A DNA stretch of 31,948 nucleotides. Source: a virus. The DNA lies in the IMG/VR virus record IMGVR_UViG_3300032356_000008, positions 1 through 31,948 of that record; one strand, written 5' to 3'. Under the pieces are notes generated by a model. The model was not told where the DNA came from. It saw only the letters and a list, made by a program, of their open reading frames with translations, and ran no database searches. Both the position numbers and the translations under genes were made by a program. Of the stretch, positions 1 through 6,900 are shown piece after piece (position 1 is the stretch's first letter; the number at the start of each line of letters is the position of its first letter).

Positions 1-101
1 CTGTTTAAAACTTCATTCGTTTCTTCTTCTTCACTTCTCTCTCCTGATTGCTTGTCTACTCTAATTATTTTTATTTTTTTAATTTCATTTTTTCTTTTCA
101 T
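1..101 (-). CDS. Partial second copy of the 81-aa early protein (N-terminal part)
   Basis: Because of the terminal repeat, the first 101 bases repeat the start of the gene found whole at 31656-31901. Its start codon is at 101 and its RBS (AAAGGAGGC) lies just upstream at about 107-115. It is one gene on the circle, not a duplicated gene. Confidence 0.75.
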   Translation of the reverse strand, partial: MKRKNEIKKIKIIRVDKQSGERSEEEETNEVLN

Positions 102-126
102 TTTTGCCTCCTTTTACCTGCGTATT
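1..126. repeat. Terminal direct repeat, left copy (circle closure)
   Basis: Identical to 31801-31926. After base 126 the two copies differ by a substitution and a one-base insertion inside the GC-rich element (GTATTTTGCCCCC here, GTATTCTGTCCCCC at the right end). This is the pattern expected when a circular or circularly permuted genome is assembled linearly. The unit length would be about 31,800 bp. Confidence 0.9.
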
Positions 127-160
127 TTGCCCCCGCAGGCGGGGGAAGTTTTTGCCTGCC
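116..160 (-). repeat. GC-rich structured repeat, copy A (short form)
   Basis: Read on the minus strand, the element runs GGCAGGCAAAAACTTCCCCC, a hairpin CCCCCGC-CT-GCGGGGG, then a run ending in ACGCAGGT. It sits between the stop of the 182-aa gene and the RBS of the 81-aa gene (across the junction). Copies B (759-845), C (31572-31657) and D (31916-31948, the same locus as A) share it. Copy A lacks the upstream part present in B and C, which carries CGGGG/CCCCG. It is strikingly GC-rich in an AT-rich genome. Function unknown. Confidence 0.85.
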
Positions 161-192
161 ATTTGTTCAAGGAAGGCAAGTTTCCTTAACCA

Positions 193-741
193 TCAAATAA
201 ACTCAATTACATTGTTAAGAAACTCCCAAATGTCATCATAATACTCATTTTGGCTGACAAGGCCCTTCTCTTGTAGGACCTTATGAATACACGTAGTAAG
301 GTCCCATGTAGTTGTCTCGGGACGTGCTACGTTAAGTAAGCAGATTACGTCTGCTACCATCGAGGACTCTAAGTTCTCGTTAACGTATACTAGAGAGACA
401 TAGTCACGTTCCTCTAGTAATTTAACGAGTTTGACAAAGTCAAACTCGCTTTTGAGGTAACGATATAATTCGCTACCTTTATAAAATACTTTTTCTAAAA
501 CCGGTTCTATTTTTACGAACCGGTTATTTTTAAATATGACATATGCTGTAGTTTTTAATTTTTCGGTCATGACCGGCATATATGCCGGTACCGGCCCATC
601 CAGTTTTTTTATTCTTTCTAATTCTTTTTTTAATCTATTCTTCGGCGATTTACCGCCGAAGATTTTTTCTAATTCCTCTCTAACAACATCGTCCCTGTAA
701 AGAACGATGTTAATACTTTTTTCATTTTTTTGTAAAATCAT
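193..741 (-). CDS. Hypothetical early protein, 182 aa, gene packed with hairpins
   Basis: I do not recognise a family. The start follows AAAAGGAGGAGAA. The protein is soluble-looking, charged in its first third (KNRLKKELERIKKL near residue 35) and more hydrophobic toward the C-terminus, with no membrane segment or cysteine motif. The DNA is unusual. About ten perfect or near-perfect stem-loops follow each other, including a 10-bp stem with a 3-nt loop at 426-448 and overlapping palindromes at 564-595. Codon use also differs from neighbours, with more AAG, GAG, GTC and CTA instead of the A/T-ending forms. The gene is flanked on both sides by the GC-rich repeat. It is probably a real gene because of its length and RBS, but the nucleic acid may itself be functional. 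Confidence 0.7.
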   Translation of the reverse strand: MILQKNEKSINIVLYRDDVVREELEKIFGGKSPKNRLKKELERIKKLDGPVPAYMPVMTEKLKTTAYVIFKNNRFVKIEPVLEKVFYKGSELYRYLKSEFDFVKLVKLLEERDYVSLVYVNENLESSMVADVICLLNVARPETTTWDLTTCIHKVLQEKGLVSQNEYYDDIWEFLNNVIEFI

Positions 742-758
742 TTCTCCTCCTTTTTTTT

Positions 759-845
759 ACCTGCGTATTCTGTCCCCCGCAGGCGGGGGAAGTTTTTGCC
801 TGCCTTTTGTTTACGGGGTTTCAGGCGTTTTCCCCGGGGCTTTTT
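759..845 (-). repeat. GC-rich structured repeat, copy B (long form)
   Basis: On the minus strand this is the leader of the 182-aa gene. Its order is a GGGCAACC-loop hairpin just upstream (about 846-862), CGGGG...CCCCG (5-bp stem), a loop GCCTG able to pair with the later CAGGC (a possible H-type pseudoknot), and then the CCCCCGC-CT-GCGGGGG hairpin. It shares near-complete identity with copy C over the core. An AAAGGAGGTGA motif lies upstream (about 865-875) with no start codon at usable spacing. Confidence 0.85.
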
Positions 846-918
846 AGGGTTGCCCGCCCTCTCACCTCCTTTTTTTATTTTAACTCTAATTTTTTTTAAA
901 GAACTTTTTTATAACTTA

Positions 919-1119
919 TTAAAAATATAAATCAACTTCCGGCTCTTCGTTGTTTAATGCAAAAATTTCTTCTGTGTTAACCACTTCCCCTAATTTCCGC
1001 CAATACAACTTCCAGTTTTCCCCGTCGCTCGTTAAATACTCATGAGTATTTAACGAATAGTAAACTTTTCCTTTTTCTGCATCTCTTGCTTTTAACATTT
1101 TTACTTTTTTCCACTTCAT
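919..1119 (-). CDS. Hypothetical early protein, 66 aa
   Basis: The start is the ATG after ACAGGAGGTGCAAG. The longer reading upstream has no RBS and is rejected. The protein begins MKWKKVKMLKARDAEKGKVY, is tryptophan- and lysine-rich at first and acidic at the end. No family is recognised. A 28-bp perfect palindrome (1029-1056) lies inside the gene. Its leader (polypurine stretch, then AGGAGGTGC) is nearly identical to that of the next gene upstream, so the two transcription or translation leaders look duplicated. Confidence 0.7.
   Translation of the reverse strand: MKWKKVKMLKARDAEKGKVYYSLNTHEYLTSDGENWKLYWRKLGEVVNTEEIFALNNEEPEVDLYF
1029..1056. repeat. 28-bp perfect palindrome inside the 66-aa gene
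   Basis: The arm TCGTTAAATACTCA is followed directly by its reverse complement, with no spacer. In DNA it could be a dimeric-protein operator or a cruciform. In RNA it could form a long stem. The encoded peptide here is LNTHEYLTSD, so the protein does not obviously require the symmetry. Confidence 0.85.
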
Positions 1120-1162
1120 CTTGCACCTCCTGTTTTTTTTTTTTTCTTTCTTTCTACTGTAA

Positions 1163-1450
1163 TTAAAAAATATTTGATTCATACAAATCTTTTTTATTAA
1201 CAATATATTCAATATTATTTAAATATATTCTTACAAATTCATTATCATAGTTAAGAGATTTTACTTTTGAAATTTTTTCTTTGTTTATATATACTACTAA
1301 ATCATCCCCGTTTTTATATATTTTGTGATTCCAGTAACCTCTTGCAATTTTACCGTCTTCTGTTTCTAATACAAAAACATCATATGCTTTTTCATTCCAC
1401 CTTCCTTCAATCCACTTGCCTTCAATGTCTTTTACTTTTAAATTTTTCAT
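1163..1450 (-). CDS. Hypothetical early protein, 95 aa; first gene after the early promoter
   Basis: The start follows ACAGGAGGTGCTGAA. The protein opens MKNLKVKDIEGKWIEGRWNE and reads as a small beta-rich, aromatic protein (WIEGRW, GYWNHKIY), with alternating hydrophobic and charged stretches typical of small phage early proteins. No family is recognised. It lies about 40 bp downstream of a consensus sigma-70 promoter, so it is likely among the first proteins made after infection. A host-takeover or anti-defence role is possible but is inference only. Confidence 0.7.
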   Translation of the reverse strand: MKNLKVKDIEGKWIEGRWNEKAYDVFVLETEDGKIARGYWNHKIYKNGDDLVVYINKEKISKVKSLNYDNEFVRIYLNNIEYIVNKKDLYESNIF

Positions 1451-1491
1451 TTCAGCACCTCCTGTTGTTTTTTTTCTTTCTTTCTACTGTA

Positions 1492-1520
1492 ATTATACAA
1501 AATAATTTTTAGTTTGTCAA
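1492..1520 (-). promoter_or_regulatory. Consensus sigma-70 promoter of the early operon
   Basis: The minus strand reads TTGACA (-35, 1515-1520), 17 bases, TATAAT (-10, 1492-1497). This is a perfect match at both hexamers and in spacing. It lies upstream of the 95-aa gene and downstream of the structured gap. No other gene start intervenes, so it should drive the leftward early operon through the circle junction. Confidence 0.9.
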
Positions 1521-1889
1521 GTATTTTTTTTAATTTTTTTTATTTTTTTTTATTTTAGTTTCACAAGCCAGAACGCTTATTTGTTAGTCCTGTCTAACAC
1601 TTATTTTTAACTTCCGAAGTATTTTTTTTATTTTTTTTTAATAAAAATATCTGTATTGTAATTACTACTTTTCGCTTATAAATAAAGCGTTTTTTAGATT
1701 TTTGTAATCTAAATCACAATTTTACTTTAAAATACTCAATTAAATTTTAAACGTTTTAGCGTTCGTAAAAACGCTATGCGTTCTATTTTTCGCTTTATTT
1801 ATAAGCACTTGTTATTTTTACGTATATTTTATCGTCCTGATATAAGATAATAAAATTTTATACGTTTAAATAGCGTTAGAATAATACTC
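1521..1889. other. Non-coding AT-rich gap with a three-way-junction inverted repeat
   Basis: No supportable gene. The gap separates the end of the late operon from the early promoter. A perfect 16-bp inverted repeat (1674-1689 with 1791-1806, arm GCTTATAAATAAAGCG) encloses two further perfect hairpins: 8 bp at 1693-1713 and 7 bp at 1757-1776. Folded, it gives a closing stem with two side hairpins. A further 6-bp hairpin (TGTTAG/CTAACA) lies near 1582-1599. No T-run follows the stem on the minus strand, so a simple intrinsic terminator is unlikely. It could be a non-coding RNA, an attachment or replication site, or an atypical terminator. Confidence 0.7.
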
Positions 1890-2519
1890 TCATTTGTGTC
1901 TGCCTCGTTGTTTTTTCCCGTGTTTTTGATATTTTATAAAAATACGTTCTCCAATTAAATTCTTTATATCGGCAACGATAAAGTTTTTGTCCGCCCGCAA
2001 ATAATAAAATAAATCTGCTGGACTTATTCGACTTGTGTCCGCCTTTGAGCTCATCCTAACCCCAATCTTTTCAAAACTTTTAAAAACAAGTTCCGAGCAA
2101 AAAAACTTATCTTTGTCTTGAGACAAAAACGGAAGTATAAAAGCAAGTAGGCCTGCATAATCATACTTCCTACCTACCTGCGCATAAGCATAAGACAAAA
2201 TTTCCTTTTTTAAATTTTCGGTTAATAGTGTATATCTAAAAATAATAACGCCATCATCATTAGAAACATACTTCTGAAACGAGTTAACTTTTACGCCGTC
2301 CCCTTCTGCTTCAATAACCGTTCCATCTTTGCCTACTAAAAATGCGTGATTAAAAATCCCCTGCGTGATTTTCGTTATCTGATTTTTTAAAAATTCATTA
2401 AACGGGTTAGCCCCGTAATATCTTGTTAGCCCAATATCACACGAACGCACGCCATTTTCAAACGGCTTCTTGGTGTAATACTGGTCTTTTTGCGGAACAA
2501 ATTCAAGTAAGTTTATCAT
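1890..2519 (-). CDS. YiiX-like permuted papain-fold hydrolase
   Basis: A 209-aa protein matching the pattern of the YiiX/NlpC-P60-related permuted papain-like family. It has a His in FNHAFLV (His58), an acidic residue in VIEAEGDGV (Glu70/72) and the nucleophile in KFFCSELVF (Cys141), preceded by the usual YDYAGLLAF stretch. Members are amidases or peptidases acting on peptidoglycan peptides or lipid-linked amides. No signal peptide is seen. I chose the ATG 9 nt after AAAAGGAG, because the ATG three codons earlier directly abuts the RBS. It overlaps the RusA-like gene by 17 bases and is the last late gene. A role in lysis or cell-wall entry is plausible. Confidence 0.75.
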   Translation of the reverse strand: MINLLEFVPQKDQYYTKKPFENGVRSCDIGLTRYYGANPFNEFLKNQITKITQGIFNHAFLVGKDGTVIEAEGDGVKVNSFQKYVSNDDGVIIFRYTLLTENLKKEILSYAYAQVGRKYDYAGLLAFILPFLSQDKDKFFCSELVFKSFEKIGVRMSSKADTSRISPADLFYYLRADKNFIVADIKNLIGERIFIKYQKHGKKQRGRHK

Positions 2520-2943
2520 TTTTGTCATCTCCTTTTTTTAGTTTCCCGTCAACAGTAATTATTATTTTATCTTTTTCCTGCCCCAGCAAAATTTTAATTT
2601 CTAACTTTCTTATAATCTTACAACTGTCATCTTTTAGTATTCCTGCTTTTTTTACTGCGTCAATCAAAATTTTGCCAGAATAATTATCATAGTCCCGTGC
2701 TCTGTTGTCAGCAAAAAAATAAATCAAACTTAAATTTTCAACGTGTTCAAATTGCGGTATTTTTAAAAACTTTTCCCGAGTCGCATAAAATATTTGTTCT
2801 GTAATTTCTTTTAATGTTTTATCTCTTACCGCCCAATGTTGATGTAATAATACATTTAAACTTTCTACTTTGCCTAAAAATTCAATCTGTAATTGCGCTT
2901 TTTTTGTTAATTCATATAAAAAAATTTTATCAACTTTTATCAT
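2503..2943 (-). CDS. rusA: RusA-like Holliday junction resolvase
   Basis: A 146-aa protein with the RusA active-site layout: RARDYDNYSGK (Asp84, Asp86, Asn87, Lys91), ILIDAV (Asp95), then GILKDDSCKI (Asp105, Asp106). RusA enzymes are dimeric endonucleases that cut four-way junctions and debranch replicating phage DNA before packaging. The RBS is GAGGAGGTAAA. It lies downstream of the lysis genes, away from the other recombination genes. A 12-bp inverted repeat ends 22 bp upstream of the start and may control its expression. The N-terminal part is longer than in E. coli RusA and the family is divergent. Confidence 0.75.
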   Translation of the reverse strand: MIKVDKIFLYELTKKAQLQIEFLGKVESLNVLLHQHWAVRDKTLKEITEQIFYATREKFLKIPQFEHVENLSLIYFFADNRARDYDNYSGKILIDAVKKAGILKDDSCKIIRKLEIKILLGQEKDKIIITVDGKLKKGDDKNDKLT

Positions 2944-2964
2944 TTTACCTCCTCAATAATAAAT

Positions 2965-3038
2965 AAGCGTGGCAAATTAGGAGTATGAAAAGACATTTGA
3001 GGTGGGAGATTAGAAAGAAAGTTATCTTTGCCACGCTT
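2965..3038 (-). promoter_or_regulatory. 5' leader inverted repeat of the RusA-like gene
   Basis: A perfect 12-bp stem (AAGCGTGGCAAA / TTTGCCACGCTT) closes 50 nt. The 3' foot ends 22 nt before the start codon. The interior on the minus strand carries CACCTC and ACTCCT, complementary to the GAGGAGGT RBS that follows, so RBS sequestration is possible. There is no strong T-run, so a terminator is less likely. The upstream part overlaps the end of the 42-aa gene. Confidence 0.65.
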
Positions 3039-3150
3039 TCTCATTTTGGAATATGATTTCAAAGAAATCACTGTCATTTGTTGCAATTGTAATTTTACCA
3101 GCTAAAAGGCCAGTAAACAAAAACATTAAAATTAAAAATATTTTTTTCAT
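3022..3150 (-). CDS. Small exported or membrane peptide, 42 aa
   Basis: The ATG opens MKKIFLILMFLFTGLLAGKI, a positively charged start followed by a hydrophobic segment typical of a signal peptide or single membrane span. A short polar tail with NDSDFFEIIFQNEKAWQR follows. The RBS is weak (AAAGG). There is no lipobox cysteine. It sits between the DUF5675 gene and the RusA-like gene, in the lysis region, where spanin-like or holin-accessory peptides often occur. That role is inference. Its 3' end forms one arm of the leader inverted repeat of the next gene. Confidence 0.55.
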   Translation of the reverse strand: MKKIFLILMFLFTGLLAGKITIATNDSDFFEIIFQNEKAWQR

Positions 3151-3163
3151 GATTATACCTTTA

Positions 3164-3544
3164 TCACACTTCCTTTATTTCAATTTCAATTTTTTCTTGC
3201 CTTACAACTGCCTGACAAACTTTATCCCAAAATAATTTATATGCATTTTTGCTATTGTATATATAATCGTTTGTATTATTACAATCCATACCAACAATTA
3301 TACATCCTTCTGTGTCTTTTGCGCTATTACCTGTATGTATCAATATTGCTTCTCGCCCCGGAACTAAAATTTCAAGCATTAACTTTTTAAATTTATTGCT
3401 ATATCTTAATATACAATCATATATACCTGCTTTTATTTTTTTAAATTTGTTTTCCAAAGTTTTACAAAGAAAAATATTATTAACATACAGTTCACCAGTT
3501 ATTGCATTTTCATTAAATTTATCTCTTAAAACTTCAATTTTCAT
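3164..3544 (-). CDS. DUF5675 family protein (possible cell-wall enzyme)
   Basis: A 126-aa protein fitting DUF5675. It has a TGELYVNNIFLCKTLE strand pair, then IKAGIYDCIL, then VPGREAILIHTGNSAKDTEG, then CIIVGMD. The H-x-G-N...D-x-x-G-C arrangement resembles the L,D-transpeptidase fold, with His and Cys as likely catalytic residues. The family is common in phages near holins and is suspected to act on peptidoglycan. The start was chosen at MKIEVL, 3 nt after the holin stop with AGGTGG upstream. The longer reading has no RBS and overlaps the holin gene. It is the best local endolysin candidate together with the YiiX-like protein. Confidence 0.65.
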   Translation of the reverse strand: MKIEVLRDKFNENAITGELYVNNIFLCKTLENKFKKIKAGIYDCILRYSNKFKKLMLEILVPGREAILIHTGNSAKDTEGCIIVGMDCNNTNDYIYNSKNAYKLFWDKVCQAVVRQEKIEIEIKEV

Positions 3545-3546
3545 TT

Positions 3547-3864
3547 TTATCCACCTGTAAATTTTTTTTGGACAAACGTCCAAATAATATTTAAAAATCC
3601 CAATACACCGCCAGCAATTGCACTTATAATCAAAATCATTATTCTGTTTTTTAATTGCGTAATTATACAATTTTTTTCAATATCTTCAATTTTTTTTAAA
3701 CGAAAAACGAAACTTTCTTCAGGCTTACCGTTCCCGATTAAAATTTTGCGCATATTTTCAAAGTCCTTGCGCAATTCCGCAAATTCATTTTTGTTTTCTT
3801 TTAATATTTGTAAAATCGTTCCTTGCACTGTTTTAGTCTCAATTATCTCTTTTTCCAAGTCCAT
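3547..3864 (-). CDS. XhlA-like holin or holin-associated protein
   Basis: A 105-aa protein with an N-terminal helical region (MDLEKEIIETKTVQGTILQI...) suited to a coiled coil, and one C-terminal membrane span (MILIISAIAGGVLGFLNIIW, about residues 76-95) ending in a short basic tail. This matches the haemolysin XhlA type found in lysis cassettes of Gram-positive phages and prophages. The RBS is AAAAGGAGC. The DUF5675 gene follows after 2 nt, so the two are surely co-translated. Confidence 0.65.
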   Translation of the reverse strand: MDLEKEIIETKTVQGTILQILKENKNEFAELRKDFENMRKILIGNGKPEESFVFRLKKIEDIEKNCIITQLKNRIMILIISAIAGGVLGFLNIIWTFVQKKFTGG

Positions 3865-3922
3865 TTTTTTTTGCTCCTTTTACAAAAGTAACTCTTTATC
3901 TTTATTTTTAATAACAATCGCA

Positions 3923-6900
3923 TTAATAGTCACTTAATCTTTGTGTCCTTCCTGTAATTTTTACGTTATTTTCTTCGCTTTGTATGTTTATATCAATTTC
4001 ATAACTTTCTGGCTTTATTGTAATGTCTCTTTCCAAGAAGGCATCTTTTATAATTATATACTTACTCAATTCATAATTTAAAGTTTGTAAATCTGTTTCT
4101 GCTTCTTGTGATAAAAATTCAACAGGCAAATTTAAAAATCTTTGGTATTTTTTTATTATTCGCTGTATTTGTGTTTCTTGCACTATTTTTGCATTATTAA
4201 TTTTCTTTTCAATAACGCCGTAAGTTTTTTGGCTATCATCAAAATCTTTTATCTTTGTTTCGTTGTCTTTTTCTTTAACTAATTTTGCAGTAATTTTAAT
4301 TTTTTGCACCTCGTTTGTTACGCTGCCGTATGGTGTTATAACAACTTTACCGCCTAATCCTTGCAACCAAAATAATATATAACACTGCATCGTTGAGTTA
4401 TTATATTGCGTTTTACTATTTTCATAAGTAAATTCATAAGTATTGCCAGATATAACAACTTTGATATATAATGTTGGCGTGTAAGATGTTCCCCGCACAC
4501 TTTCGGTTTCTATGTTTACTTCATATACATTACTTGTTATTATATGTGTTTCAGTGTCGTCATATATTGTTTCTGCGTCTCCGTCTTTGTAGTTATACTT
4601 TGTGATATATAATTTATTTTGAATGTAATTATCACTTATATTATCAACAGATTTTAAATACTTTAACGTTTTTGGTAAAACATTTATGTTCCCTTTTTCA
4701 ATGTCGTCTTCCACGCCTTTTAAATAATAAATATATGAATTTTCGTCTAACATTAAATAGTCCCAGTTTGTTACAACGTTGTAAAAATAATTGTAATATT
4801 CGCTATAATCAAATGTTGCCGATTGTAATCTGTTTTTAATAACAAAATAAATTTTAGTTGTGTTACCAACATTATTAAGTAGTTGATTATTGCCAATTCT
4901 AACTGGAACGCTGTCATTTTCGCTTTTACTATATAGTGTCAGCATATACGGCGCAAAATTAACAGCCCCGTATTTTGTTTGAAAATAACCCAGCAAAAAT
5001 TGAATATATTTTAGACAATCTGTTGTATTTGCGCTAAACACAAGCGAGCGTGAATAATAGCCAGATGTCCCGATTCCTTCAATATACAACGTTTCGCTTG
5101 TTGTTGCTGCCGTTTTTATTGATAAACTAAAAAGGCCACCACCCAATAATCCAATTTGGCCAAGATATTCATTACTTCCCTGTCCGATTTCTGGAATAAT
5201 TGCTCTACGTATATCGTATATATATAAATAACCTGGAGTGATACGCAAATAATATACAATTTTAACTCTGCCAGCGCTTGTATCAACAGAAATTGTATCA
5301 ACATAACTTGTGCTATTATTTTTGTTATACATTTTAATTGTGTTATATATCGTTTTAGATGTTCCCTGTCCTGATGAAACTACATATTGCATACAAATAT
5401 ATTTACGATGTGATAAATATTTGCCTTGCGCAACTTTAAATGAATTTAATTCTATTTCGCCTCTTTTATTATTTAAATATTCCAATTTTAATTTATAATA
5501 ATTCGGCGCTGTTTTGGCCACAAATGTCCCGTTTACAATATTTAAAATTCTATTTTCTCTAAAATCAGAAAACAAATTATAATAAGTTTCTGCTTCTGAA
5601 AATCCTGACAACGGCGCTATTAAATCATATCCGCTTGTTGGACTTGTTATAAAATCAAAATCATCAAAATAATTGCCGTTTCTTCTTAAAACTGGTATGT
5701 TAGGCCCGGAAACTAAAACACCATTATTTATATTTGCATAAGAAGGTGTTTCTTGTGTTCGGCTTTTAATATTAAGTTTGCCATTTATTTTTACAACTTC
5801 AATGTCCCCACTTGCTTCACATAACTTTGTTATTTCGTCAAATACAATTTGCTTTTCAGGAAAATATGTTATACTGCCAGACATATTTAATTCATATAAA
5901 TCTCTGTGTATATCACAACTTGCCAATATATATTCAAAAATTTTATTATAATCGTAAGTCGCATAATATATATTATTTTTTAAGATATTATATTTTGTGT
6001 CATCAAAAAAATCATTAAAAATCAACGTTAAAATACGTGTTTCAACGTCAATTTCTGCTGATTTAATTTTGCAAAGTCCTGAATATCGTATTTCGGCGTT
6101 ATTAAACAAATAATAATAAACTTTTTGCCCGTATGTTAAATTTTTATAAAGCGAATAATCACTGTCAAATAATGTTGTTGTTGTTATAAGTCCTGAATAA
6201 TTATTACTTTCTTTATTTTCCTCCTTTAAATTTAATGAAATCGGCTCTAAAATATATAAGTTACTTATTTCAACTTCAGTAATTGCAATATTTTCAAGCG
6301 CTGTTATTTTAATTTTACTTGCTGTTACACCTGTTCTGTCATAAATTTGTAAAATACCTGTATTTGAAAAATATTGCCCTTCATCTGTAAAATTATTTTC
6401 TGTAAGATTTATAAATGAATTAAAATCTTTAAAATTTAATAAACTATAACCGTTGTTATAATATTCAATTTTAACTTTTGTTCCCGTATAGGTCGTTGTG
6501 CCGTAATACGTGCCTGATTTTGGGAAGTAATATATATTTATTTTTTTAACACTTTTGTTTTGGCCGAAATCAATCTCAATATAGTCGTTAGTTACAAGTT
6601 CAATAAAATTATTTGTTTCCGTCTCTAAATCATAATGATATTTTTTCCCGTCGTTTACTGCTGTAACAGTTGTGCTCCCATTTTTTTTAATTGTTGCATT
6701 TAAACACAGATTTTCTTTTTCAATAAAAATTTCTGATTTAATAAATTTTTCATTTGCTGGATTATCTAAAATCAAAAGTGCGTTTTGTTTTGTCGCCTGT
6801 GCTTCCTGTGAATTTACAACTTTTATACTGACAAATCCAGACGTGCCTAAAATCGGCTTTACAACTGATATGTGATTACTATTATAATAATACACTTCAG

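Noticed and set aside
3865-3922. Very short ORFs (17 or 26 codons) between the tail-tip and holin genes
   Set aside because: They lack an RBS. One overlaps the holin RBS and start, so coding is not supported.
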